Shown here one piece after another: positions 59,201 through 64,000 of a stretch of 64,000 nucleotides of DNA (positions are counted from its first letter, which is position 1; the number at the start of each line of letters is the position of its first letter). Both the position numbers and the translations under genes were made by a program. This stretch comes from Burhinus oedicnemus (lineage: Eukaryota; Chordata; Aves; Charadriiformes; Burhinidae). The notes under the pieces are model-generated. The model did no database searches. It had not been told where the DNA came from and saw nothing but the letters and a program-made list of their open reading frames with translations. The stretch covers positions 500,599 through 564,598 of the forward strand of contig VFFE01007631.1 of assembly GCA_008921705.1 (NCBI GenBank), read 5' to 3'.

Positions 59201-62148
59201 GTAAATCTCTCTTTTAAATTGCAGCCTTGTCAGATTAATTTAAGAAGCAATGGGGATCACCTCCCTCCAAAAAAGAGAAAGGAATTCTTACTAATTTAGG
59301 TTTTTTAAGATGTTCATATATCAGAATGAAGAATATGACTTACTTTCCTCAAGAATTTTTAAGATTTCTTTAACGTGAGAACTGTTGATTATTCCTGCCC
59401 TCACAAATCATTGTTCTCTTCCTTCCTCTTTCTATTTTCTTCTCCTAAATTTCTTGCTATTTGTTCCTGTGGATATTTTGCTGTTAAGCAAAGAGGTGGC
59501 CATAAAAGACAAGAGGAAACAGCTTACTCTGAATTCAACTGCCATCTTAGACCAACCCAAATATTATATAATTGTCATATCTGATTTCTGCTAGTTTTCT
59601 ATGTCAAGTGTTACTGTGATGCTCAGTCAACCTAAACATAGGAAGAAAAGAGGAAAAGTACATGTTAAGCAATGAGAGGACACACAGAGAACCCTTAAAT
59701 AATGGCACTTTGTTGGGACTGAGAACAGTGGTGGGTTAATGTGTAAAGAAATGAGCTATTACAGAGAGGAATTCGGAGAAATTTTGCAAAAGGAGTTACT
59801 TGACATCATGCTAGAACACATTAACAGCAACAGGAAAGCAAGATTTTGGTTCTGAACACAAAACCAACTTAAATGTGTTTGAATTACATGGCCATCTTCA
59901 CAAATCAAAACATTGATTTATTGTAAATGGAAATTCCTTTAATGAAATAAAAGTAGCCAATTAACATCAGGTACAGCAAATCAGAATAAATGCAATGTTA
60001 AAACAGCTTGTTGGAGCAGCATGTTGGTTTGCGCTCAGGAAATTGATCTGCTTCAAGACAAGAGTACGACAAAAATTGTTTAAGGAAAATTCTTTTCCAT
60101 TGTGAAGTTACGTCATTTCAGGAAGACTAGCAAAATCAGCAGTGAGTAACATACCTTTCAGACAGAAAAGAACTTTCATGAGGAGAACTTAATATTTGAC
60201 ATGTCTGTAGGCTGGCAACAGATGATGAGGATGGTTGACCCGACTGTAATTTGTCAGCATCAGATAAATCTGCATCAATTATTACGTGGCTGTCTACGTA
60301 TTTTCTTCCAATTCTTGTCCTCAGGACATTCGTCAAGATAACTCTGGGTTGCCTGCCATATATATAACAGTAAATCATAAATACTGCACTGAAATCTACA
60401 GAAAGAAACTTCTTGTCAAATTCATGTATCTAAGGCTTGATAATCACCAAACATCATTACTTTCAGTCCCTTAGAGACAAAACCAAACCCCTAAGGAACT
60501 TAAAATCCAAGGTAAGCAGATAAACACAAAAAGGCAACAAGAAACCAGTATAAGAAACCCTAGCCATGTATTTTCACCTTAGTGAGATACAATTCACACT
60601 GCATTGCCTCTAACACATCATCTAAGTATTGTTTAAAAGCTGGTAACTGTTTATCTCTAAATAGCTGTACACATTATATCTGTACACATTTCTCAGAACT
60701 ACGGAGCAAACAATCTTGATTTTCCTGTGAACAAGAAGCCTCCAGTAAAATAGACTGAATTTTCTCAAGCCCTTAGTCAACAGGTAGCAAAGTAGTGCAC
60801 ACCCAAAAAGGTAGCATTAGATTTTGTTCCCCTCCTCAATTTCCAGGTGGCATTCTACAGAGTAGCAGTAATAAGGCTCAGAAAAACATCTGCAAGTGTT
60901 AGAAGCGACAAGCATCAATAGTAAGCTAACCAGAAATATGAAGATGCAACTGCCAACTTGAGCACAGATGTGTAAGAGCAGCACAATTTACTTCATACAA
61001 TGCCACTGCAGCCAGTTTGTTTAGCCCCTGATTTACCCACCTAGTTTCTCAAGCTGGGATTTAAATTCCACCACTTCCATTGCAATTTATTTTGGATTAG
61101 GATGTAATGTCATGGCCTTTTTTGAAACTGTTGTGAACATTGTCTTTTGGGTATGGACTGCATAATTCTCCTGTTGTCTGTATTCATCCACAAAGCACAA
61201 TCCAGCACAGGCTGCATGATGTCTGGAGAGCACTTAGATCTCCTCTTGCACCAAGATGTAAATTTGCTTTTAATCAGGAGACTACCTTACAGACAAGATG
61301 TTGCAAAGGCACACAGGTGATAAGCAATGAGGATATGATTTAGAGGAAGTCTAATATAGAAGAGCACTGTAGTCTGGATGTAACCTCCAATAAAGGAAGT
61401 CCCTAAACACCAGAAGCACAGAGACAAAATTCAGTGAAAAAAGCATTCACTCTAGCCATACTCTTCCCTGGGTATCTGCAACTGACCATTGCTTGGGGGG
61501 GTGGGGGAGAAGATACTGGACTTTATAGGCTTTTCTTCTGATGCTTGCTATGCCAGTGCTCATATTTTCATGAGCAGTCTGAAACAGCAAGAGTGAAAAT
61601 ACACCCTGATACCTTCTCTGAGAACAGAGGGCAGTTAAATGCAAGTGTATTCTTCTCTTCACAAGAATAAAAAAACCCAAACATTTTGAGAGTCCAGTGG
61701 CTGAACCAGAATTAATTGGCACCACCCAGAAGCCATCCGATCAGAAAACCCACCACAGTGTGCCTGGCACCATCTCTCTCAATGATTATCAAAGGAACCA
61801 GGTACAAGGGAATTCAATCAAGTCAGATGACATGAGAATGAGAATATAGCTCATGAACAAGACAGCTGTGGTACAACAAAGAATACTTTCTCATGAAAAA
61901 AAACAACAGAAAGTTATTTTGTTTACTGACACGAGGTGAAGACAACGTACCTTTTAGACAGAAAAAGGCTTTGGAGAGTAGGGTTTAAAATTTGCCATAT
62001 CGTTAGGCTGGCAGCAGATGATGAGGGTGGTTGATCTGACTGCAGCTTGCCAGCATCAGAAAAATTAGCACCAGTTTTAAGTTGCGCCTGTGTGTATTTT
62101 CTTCCTATTTTCGTCCTCAGGACATTCGTCAAGATAACTTTGGGTTGC
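29702..62148 (-). CDS. SENP7: SENP7, sentrin/SUMO-specific protease 7 (3' 20 coding exons; 5' end outside window)
   Basis: SENP7 is a nuclear cysteine protease of family C48 that trims poly-SUMO2/3 chains. Twenty minus-strand exons (high to low coordinate) were joined: 61951-62148, 60155-60352, 56094-56209, 55144-55313, 53821-54181, 53078-53235, 51949-52095, 50436-50469, 49420-49593, 46762-47024, 45523-45656, 44209-44325, 41889-42008, 38802-38894, 37746-37957, 37266-37318, 36895-36932, 36597-36665, 34265-34415, 29702-29839. Every junction has AG/GT sites and phases agree throughout, giving 980 residues plus stop. Human SENP7 is about 1050 residues, so roughly 95 N-terminal residues are off the right edge. 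The order is HP1-motif repeats, basic and Ser-rich linker, SUMO-interacting motif, then a split protease domain with His (37951-37953), Asp (36644-36646) and Cys (34304-34306). The [18 protein letters not shown] block favours SENP7 over its paralogue SENP6. Confidence 0.95.
30005..30070. repeat. TA/CA microsatellite
   Basis: A (ta)n tract passes into (ca)n, then a C run, then (ca)n again. It lies inside the last SENP7 intron and is likely polymorphic in length. Confidence 0.95.
31167..31496 (-). pseudogene. CR1 ORF2 C-terminal piece
   Basis: Within the long CR1 copy, this frame encodes a piece like [20 protein letters not shown], the region after the reverse transcriptase that also appears in the copy at 40650-41431 ([15 protein letters not shown]). 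It is out of frame with the upstream reverse transcriptase piece, confirming decay. Confidence 0.8.
31781..32209 (-). pseudogene. CR1 reverse transcriptase fragment
   Basis: This is a reverse transcriptase fingers and palm segment: [19 protein letters not shown], then [16 protein letters not shown], then [16 protein letters not shown]. The Asp in YLDFSKAFD is the first catalytic carboxylate. The canonical HGF(R/M)KG is altered and the frame breaks after LREADGLW. It is a non-functional relic. Confidence 0.9.
32521..33303 (-). pseudogene. CR1 endonuclease and linker fragment
   Basis: A 260-codon open stretch covers the C-terminal half of the apurinic-type endonuclease ([44 protein letters not shown]) and the linker to the reverse transcriptase ([11 protein letters not shown]). 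GDLDICWW corresponds to the consensus GDFNxPDICW with residues missing. The final His motif S/CTDHKM is kept. Confidence 0.9.
34265..34415 (-). CDS. SENP7: SENP7 exon with catalytic cysteine
   Basis: This 151-nt exon (phase 2 in, phase 0 out) encodes [18 protein letters not shown], then [20 protein letters not shown]. The nucleophile Cys codon is at 34304-34306 and the upstream Gln of PKQDN is the oxyanion-hole residue. The catalytic triad is therefore complete across three exons, and no inactivating change is visible. The acceptor is ctttcttttgtag and the donor gtacaaat is poor after the first four bases. Confidence 0.97.
35131..35259. repeat. Imperfect inverted repeat, arms about 50 bp
   Basis: The inner arms 35161-35181 and 35210-35230 match at 20 of 21 positions as reverse complements. 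The outer parts continue with several mismatches and small gaps to about 35131 and 35259. The loop is about 28 bp. It lies in the SENP7 intron between 34415 and 36597. It could be a short inverted-repeat transposon relic or a fold-back RNA. I do not recognise a named family. Confidence 0.75.
36597..36665 (-). CDS. SENP7: SENP7 exon with catalytic aspartate
   Basis: This 69-nt exon (phase 2 to phase 2) encodes [22 protein letters not shown]. The Asp of LILDSLK (36644-36646) is the second catalytic-triad residue. The acceptor is gtgtacag, with a short pyrimidine tract, and the donor gtaagtaa is near-perfect. Confidence 0.96.
36895..36932 (-). CDS. SENP7: SENP7 38-nt exon ending ICKR
   Basis: This small exon (phase 0 in, phase 2 out) encodes [12 protein letters not shown] plus the first two bases of an Arg codon. 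It leads directly into [10 protein letters not shown], like the human sequence [11 protein letters not shown]. The acceptor tttatcttcttccag is strong and the donor is gtatgttt. Confidence 0.88.
37266..37318 (-). CDS. SENP7: SENP7 53-nt exon in the variable insertion
   Basis: This small exon (phase 1 in, phase 0 out) encodes [18 protein letters not shown]. It is needed to keep frame between 37746-37957 and 36895-36932: direct joining would give a stop within a few codons. The acceptor is ttaatttgttcttttgtactag and the donor gtaagtgc. A shorter version (37266-37276, using an internal CAG) would also keep frame but has a weaker acceptor. It lies in the disordered loop between the catalytic His and Asp. 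Confidence 0.8.
37746..37957 (-). CDS. SENP7: SENP7 exon with catalytic histidine
   Basis: This 212-nt exon (phase 2 in, phase 1 out) opens [20 protein letters not shown]. The His codon is at 37951-37953, the first catalytic-triad residue, followed by the conserved Trp. After the core strand the sequence turns into a polar, poorly conserved insertion ([19 protein letters not shown]). It corresponds to the large loop of SENP6 and SENP7 between the catalytic His and Asp. The acceptor is ctgctgggcag and the donor gtaggtaa. Confidence 0.96.
38246..38273. repeat. Poly-A run, 28 bases
   Basis: Pure A run on the plus strand inside a SENP7 intron. Nearby sequence is not a recognised retrotransposon, so it may be simple slippage. 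Confidence 0.95.
38802..38894 (-). CDS. SENP7: SENP7 exon: [12 protein letters not shown] segment
   Basis: This 93-nt exon (phase 2 to phase 2) encodes [18 protein letters not shown], then [11 protein letters not shown]. The conserved Trp-Thr segment binds the SUMO C-terminal tail in the family, and DYIFVPVN precedes the catalytic His in the next exon. The acceptor is ttggtttctgcag and the donor gtaagtat. Confidence 0.96.
40650..41431 (+). mobile_element. CR1 LINE, young 3' fragment
   Basis: A 5'-truncated CR1 on the plus strand. The frame reads [17 protein letters not shown] and onward through [21 protein letters not shown] single TAG (40947-40949) interrupts it, then [20 protein letters not shown] continues to DEALSNQV and a natural stop. 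The 3' UTR ends with the CR1 signature attctatg repeated at 41412-41427. It is opposite in orientation to SENP7 and to the 31-kb CR1. Confidence 0.96.
41889..42008 (-). CDS. SENP7: SENP7 exon: protease core, [11 protein letters not shown] segment
   Basis: This 120-nt exon (phase 2 to phase 2) encodes [32 protein letters not shown]. This is the buried helix of the N-terminal half of the protease fold, nearly identical to human SENP7 in [13 protein letters not shown]. The acceptor is tttctttggtag and the donor gtaagttc. The human exon tail is longer and differs after LTR. Confidence 0.95.
42191..42836 (+). mobile_element. Solo LTR of an avian endogenous retrovirus (probable ERVL-type)
   Basis: It starts TGTCCTAGTTTGAGCAACAC and ends near CTCAAACCGTACCA, the TG...CA ends of an avian LTR whose usual ends resemble TGTCCTGGTTT and AAACCACGACA. 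It contains AGCTGGCCAACAGGATTATTTCATACCATG and an ATTAAA signal near 42698. Flanking GTAGA (42186-42190) and GTGGA (42837-42841) look like a 5-bp target duplication with one change. No internal gag or pol sequence adjoins, so it is a solo LTR, in the SENP7 intron at 42009-44208. Confidence 0.75.
44209..44325 (-). CDS. SENP7: SENP7 exon: Loop 1 polyproline insertion and first protease motifs
   Basis: This 117-nt exon (phase 2 to phase 2) encodes [19 protein letters not shown], then [17 protein letters not shown]. The PPPP loop is the Loop 1 insertion that distinguishes SENP6 and SENP7 from SENP1 to SENP5 and favours SUMO2/3. The segment [11 protein letters not shown] is the conserved substrate-contacting helix of C48 proteases. 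Splice sites are gtgttttctag and gtaagtaa. Confidence 0.97.
44326..45522 (-). other. SENP7: SENP7 intron without recognised elements
   Basis: AT-rich intron of 1.2 kb. No repeat family or further exon is seen. Confidence 0.7.
45523..45656 (-). CDS. SENP7: SENP7 exon leading into the protease domain
   Basis: This 134-nt exon (phase 0 in, phase 2 out) contains [14 protein letters not shown] and EWKEVREMG. Both match human QKQSSGCYSLSITS and EWREVRHTG. The acceptor is ctggtag, with a short pyrimidine tract, and the donor is consensus gtaagtat. It forms the N-terminal extension of the catalytic domain. Confidence 0.94.
46355..46426. repeat. 36-bp tandem duplication
   Basis: Two adjacent 36-bp units (46355-46390 and 46391-46426) differ at two positions. 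Both contain ttccagctc and actgaaaaatggctcc. They lie in the SENP7 intron between 45656 and 46762. The 12-codon period leaves a short plus-strand frame open by chance. Confidence 0.9.
46762..47024 (-). CDS. SENP7: SENP7 exon: SKSSEF segment and variable linker
   Basis: This 263-nt exon (phase 1 in, phase 0 out) starts [11 protein letters not shown], against human SKSSEFIFLEL. It continues with an acidic helix-like stretch and [15 protein letters not shown], then a variable tail ending EPAVQ. The acceptor is ccttttttccag and the donor gttagtga. The tail differs strongly from the human protein, which has a longer insertion here. An LTR-like region begins within about 80 bp on the intron side. 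Confidence 0.94.
47687..47992 (+). repeat. Four copies of CAGCAACTGG
   Basis: Identical 10-mers sit at 47687-47696, 47912-47921, 47954-47963 and 47983-47992, the last three spaced 42 and 29 bp apart. Each holds a CAACTG E-box-like core. They look like decayed internal repeats of the LTR-like element. Confidence 0.8.
48037..48074. repeat. TG/TA/TGTA microsatellite
   Basis: A tgtgtg tract runs into tatata and then tgtatgta repeats, within the LTR-like region. Confidence 0.9.
49420..49593 (-). CDS. SENP7: SENP7 exon: beta-rich pre-catalytic segment
   Basis: This 174-nt exon (phase 1 to phase 1) encodes [17 protein letters not shown], then [18 protein letters not shown]. It aligns well with human LLVDTTHLKRFGLWKSK and the following FFWVSSDYLQEIQTQL. 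The acceptor is tatttctacag and the donor gtgagtaa. Alternating hydrophobic residues suggest beta strands followed by a helix. Confidence 0.95.
50436..50469 (-). CDS. SENP7: SENP7 34-nt exon
   Basis: This very short exon (phase 0 in, phase 1 out) encodes [11 protein letters not shown], matching human TITKKYIKIPFQ. The acceptor is tcttatttcag and the donor gtaagaga. Removing it would shift the frame, so it should be constitutive. It lies about 120 bp from a small CR1 end fragment in the same intron system. Confidence 0.93.
50590..50668 (-). mobile_element. CR1 3'-end fragment
   Basis: The plus strand reads atcatagaatcatttaggttgg, then aagatcattgagtccaacc. This is the reverse complement of the common CR1 3' terminus. 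Only about 80 bp remains, in minus orientation, in the intron next to the 34-nt SENP7 exon. Confidence 0.85.
51949..52095 (-). CDS. SENP7: SENP7 exon at the start of the ordered pre-catalytic region
   Basis: This 147-nt exon (phase 0 to phase 0, 49 codons) has an acceptor at tttttttcccag and a perfect donor, gtaagttg. The first half is polar linker and the second half, [17 protein letters not shown], aligns with the human segment LQLDFIFTSVYIGKIKG. This begins the region upstream of the protease fold that resembles a PH-like module in related proteases. That domain assignment is an inference. Confidence 0.92.
53078..53235 (-). CDS. SENP7: SENP7 exon carrying a SUMO-interacting motif
   Basis: This 158-nt exon (phase 1 in, phase 0 out) opens with [10 protein letters not shown] across the junction. 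Three hydrophobic residues followed by Ser and an acidic run is the classic SUMO-interacting motif. Human SENP7 has the near-identical IVVSSDEEG at this place. The rest is acidic and polar ([18 protein letters not shown]). The acceptor is cctgtttag and the donor gtagtcca, which is weaker than its neighbours. The motif probably helps the protease grip poly-SUMO chains. Confidence 0.93.
53821..54181 (-). CDS. SENP7: SENP7 exon: large Ser/Thr-rich disordered segment
   Basis: This 361-nt exon is the longest SENP7 exon in the window (phase 0 in, phase 1 out). The acceptor is cctgttttctag and the donor gtatgtac. The 120 residues are low in hydrophobics and rich in Ser, Pro and charged residues, with SPGH and ISPRVST stretches. 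It ends LVSVDP, and the next exon continues IVLSSDD, matching the human context just before its SUMO-interacting motif. No catalytic function is expected. It is probably a linker open to phosphorylation. Confidence 0.9.
55144..55313 (-). CDS. SENP7: SENP7 exon: linker with basic nuclear-localisation-like cluster
   Basis: This 170-nt exon (phase 1 in, phase 0 out) has an acceptor at ctaacacag and a consensus donor gtaagttg. The peptide is Ser/Lys-rich and contains [10 protein letters not shown], a cluster of five basic residues that could act as a nuclear localisation signal. That role is an inference from composition. There are no folded-domain features, in keeping with the long disordered N-terminal half of SENP6 and SENP7. 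Confidence 0.87.
55861..55892. repeat. 16-bp tandem duplication
   Basis: Two copies of agatctgattaacca(c/t) in direct succession within a SENP7 intron. Slippage is the simplest explanation. Confidence 0.85.
56094..56209 (-). CDS. SENP7: SENP7 exon: basic linker after HP1 repeats
   Basis: This 116-nt exon (phase 2 in, phase 1 out) encodes a highly charged linker, [15 protein letters not shown] then SRRRELQKK. The acceptor is ttctttacag and the donor gtttgtag. It completes the Arg codon left by the previous exon (SE-R) and supplies one base for the next. Human SENP7 has a similarly Lys/Arg-rich stretch after its second repeat. The linker evolves quickly, so the call rests on phase continuity and composition more than on close identity. 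Confidence 0.84.
56210..60154 (-). other. SENP7: SENP7 intron, 3.9 kb
   Basis: This intron lies between HP1-motif repeat 2 and the basic linker exon. It has a short G run near 56709-56718. No exon, repeat family or RNA gene is recognised. It may hide small linker exons, although the phases of the flanking exons already agree. Confidence 0.65.
60155..60352 (-). CDS. SENP7: SENP7 exon: HP1-motif repeat 2
   Basis: This is the second 198-nt exon (phase 2 to phase 2), beginning [23 protein letters not shown] (60334-60348) matches PxVxL and the equivalent human position. The exon then runs through [15 protein letters not shown] and ends FLSER. The acceptor tatatatggcag closely resembles that of the sister exon, and the donor is gtatgtta. 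Because both exons have the same phase, skipping either one keeps the reading frame, so isoforms with one or two HP1 motifs are possible. Human SENP7 also has two repeats here, so the duplication predates the bird-mammal split. Confidence 0.94.
60353..61950 (-). other. SENP7: SENP7 intron between the two HP1-motif exons, 1.6 kb
   Basis: This intron separates the two duplicate exons. The 20 or so bases before each duplicated exon (tatatatggcag and tatgtatggcag on the minus strand) are alike, so the duplication copied at least some intron. No other element is recognised. Confidence 0.75.
61951..62148 (-). CDS. SENP7: SENP7 exon: HP1-motif repeat 1
   Basis: This 198-nt exon (phase 2 to phase 2) encodes 66 residues beginning [18 protein letters not shown]. 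The acceptor reads tatggcag and the donor is gtacgttg. PKVIL at 62130-62144 fits the PxVxL consensus bound by the HP1 chromoshadow domain, and SENP7 is known to bind HP1 through two such motifs. The remainder is Ser-rich (SSSAASL) and ends in FLSKR. It has the same length and phase as the next exon (60155-60352) and about 60 percent protein identity with it. It is the most upstream SENP7 exon I can identify; the missing first base of the opening codon shows that earlier exons exist. Confidence 0.93.
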
Positions 62149-63610
62149 CTGCCATACATATAATAATAAATTAATAATAGGGTGCTGAGAACTTCTTAAG
62201 TCACGTGAATTCAACAAAACTTTATGAGTTATTGTCTCTGCATCATACCTTGTATCTTCAGCAGAATTAAGTTCACTTCCCTGACAATTTACAAAGCAGT
62301 TCTCTTTGGAGAAGACGAATCACAAACATATCTCTTGATCAGGACAGCCTTTGAAGGTTTGTTCTTCTGACATCAATAACTAACACATCCATACGTGATT
62401 CTGAAGAGGTAAACTTCCAGTGCAGAAGCATGAAAATTTTGGTGCATCTTTTTATTGCAAAATGTTGGAAGTGGTGTCACTATGGCCTTACATTCTGAAA
62501 GTGTACATTTGAGCATTTGCAGGATATGAAAACAAGCACTCATATTGTGGCATCTTATTTTAGAACAATGATTATTACTGATTCCCATACCACAAATTAG
62601 ATTATGATCTTGCTGGAAAAAAAAAAAAAAATCAAGAAGCTAGTACAATGTCTTAGTTTTGAAGCTGCAACTGATTCCTATTCAATTTCACTAAAGAAAT
62701 GACAAACAATTATGACTTGCAAAGATAGTAAAACCTCCCTATTGAAGTTCTTTAAACCAGTACCTATACTTTGGTGATTTTGCTAGATTGGTACTGAAGT
62801 CTTCACATAAAGAATTAATTCTGCAGCACGGCCAGTAATTTGGACAGTCTCCCTATAAGCTGATAAGCATTATATATCATAGATGATTTGTCAGGATTGA
62901 CTTCATATTTAGACAGGTAAGAACTGGACTTGTTTTCTCAGGGCTGGTCCTAAGAGGACACTGACATTCAGGCTCATTCGTTGGTTTTAAAAGAGTACTG
63001 AGGCAAGAACTGCGGCTTCTATTGCATGTCTTCCATAACAAACTAAATTGTTCACATTGTAGAGTAAGAATCCTTCTTTTATAGCTACCGAAAACCTTTT
63101 ACTACTGGCATAGCTGTGACAATTCTTAAGCAAATGGCTTCTATTCCTCAGTGGGTTGACAATTTTGCAAGCAATGCTGAAGAAATTACAGCTAACATGA
63201 CATGCTGCATTCAGCTCAACAGCATAGTCACATGGTATCTAGTGGTAAGCAGATACAGGTACAGCATGAAAACTGCTGAACAGATACACTTTAACCTAAA
63301 AAAAGATTGGGAACTACTATGCTACTGAAATGTGGAATTTGGGAAGACGTTTCACATAATCCTTGTATTTTGCTCTTTCAGTAGTTGCTGCATGTTGAGA
63401 TTTCTGTTCCCTGGTTACTTGCCATGTTAACAAGACACATGGCCCCTCATTGAACTTGAAAAGACAGTAAGGTTCCTATGCACAACTTAGAGAACCTGCA
63501 TATAAGCTATGAACACTGGTCAGTCTTACTAGATCTCTGCATCACTGAATGCCATAATGCGTAGGCAATGAGCTGCTTTCTCTTAGAGCTCTACTATTCA
63601 TTCCCTACAT
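62149..63610 (-). other. SENP7: SENP7 intron upstream of HP1 repeat 1
   Basis: Intronic sequence leading to SENP7 exons outside the window. I searched for the N-terminal basic region of SENP7 and found no match here. Confidence 0.6.
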
Positions 63611-63867
63611 CAGTGGTCTCCAAACTTTTTTTGATCATGCACTCCTATCAGTAGAAGTATTTCAAGCATGCACCCTCAATATGTTTATTTAATTATAATT
63701 TATATAGAGGTACTAATGTACTACTATGTATGTTATAAAACACACAAACAGAAATGTAAAAAAGAATGTGATAAAGATGAAATATTTATTTATTAATTGC
63801 ACAAAAAATATTTTCTTCCTGAATCCCAATGGATTGTATCGCACACATGACACCTTGGAGACCACTA
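63611..63867. mobile_element. Short hAT-like inverted-repeat element (MITE)
   Basis: It starts CAGTGGTCTCCAAAC and ends TTGGAGACCACTA. The 12-base terminal repeats AGTGGTCTCCAA (63612-63623 and 63855-63866) are perfect inverted copies, close to the CAGTGGTTCCCAA ends of hAT/Charlie elements. The 257-bp interior is AT-rich and noncoding. An 8-bp target duplication is not clear. It lies in a SENP7 intron. Confidence 0.7.
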
Positions 63868-64000
63868 TCTAGACAACAGACAGTAAACCTAAATGGCTCG
63901 CAGTCAAAGCTAAGTAACTAAGTTCAAGTGAAGGTACTTTCCTCCACTCTCTGGGCTTCTTTTAGGAGTTTCCCAAAGAAAAACCTTCCCCCAAAAAACC

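Noticed and set aside
63116..63328. 70-codon plus-strand frame near the right edge
   Set aside because: No motif, and opposite to SENP7. No sign of the SENP7 N-terminal region or another gene.
1..64000. A novel multi-gene system, CRISPR array, rRNA or tRNA cluster
   Set aside because: No regularly spaced repeats with unique spacers, no RNA gene folds recognised, and no operon-like gene sets. The sequence is an ordinary avian two-gene region with transposon relics.

Overview
The window is vertebrate nuclear DNA, most likely from a bird. The evidence is AT-rich sequence with small exons bounded by GT/AG splice sites, CR1 LINE copies (one ending in the diagnostic ATTCTATG repeat), LTR elements of avian style, and exons that match two vertebrate genes, IMPG2 and SENP7, which are also neighbours on human 3q12. 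I see no bacterial, plasmid or phage features. Nearly all open reading frames that are not exons or CR1 pieces look like chance frames. Homology calls come from recognising the protein families, without a database search.

Layout, with both genes on the minus strand. Positions 1-23051 hold the 5' part of IMPG2 (interphotoreceptor matrix proteoglycan 2). Exon 1 (22973-23051) encodes the signal peptide, exon 2 (21418-21663) and exon 3 (11437-11603) are clear, and a 31-nt exon 4 is possible at 10630-10660. The rest of IMPG2 lies off the left edge or is not recognisable in 1-10629. Positions 23052-29701 are the intergenic interval, with a possible IMPG2 promoter (CRE palindrome plus TAATTA) at its right-hand start and the SENP7 3' UTR at its far end. 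Positions 29702-62148 hold the last 20 coding exons of SENP7, a SUMO2/3-specific deconjugating protease. The exons chain in one consistent reading frame (2944 nt, 980 residues plus stop). The 5' exons lie beyond 64000. Two tandem 198-nt exons each carry a PxVxL-type HP1-binding motif. They are followed by a SUMO-interacting motif and then by the C48 protease domain with its His, Asp and Cys.

Transposon-derived DNA sits mainly in SENP7 introns: a long degenerate CR1 on the minus strand (about 30774-33640), a younger CR1 3' fragment on the plus strand (about 40650-41431), a small CR1 end piece (50590-50668), a solo-LTR-like element (42191-42836), a second LTR-like region with CAGCAACTGG repeats (about 47100-48330), a hAT-like terminal-inverted-repeat element (63611-63867), and an unexplained 130-bp imperfect palindrome (35131-35259).

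The two genes do unrelated jobs: IMPG2 in the retinal extracellular matrix, SENP7 in nuclear SUMO and heterochromatin control. I found no previously undescribed multi-gene system. The most interesting items are the SENP7 exon duplication that doubles its HP1 motif, the near-identity of the two duplicate exons at their 5' ends, and the intronic palindrome.
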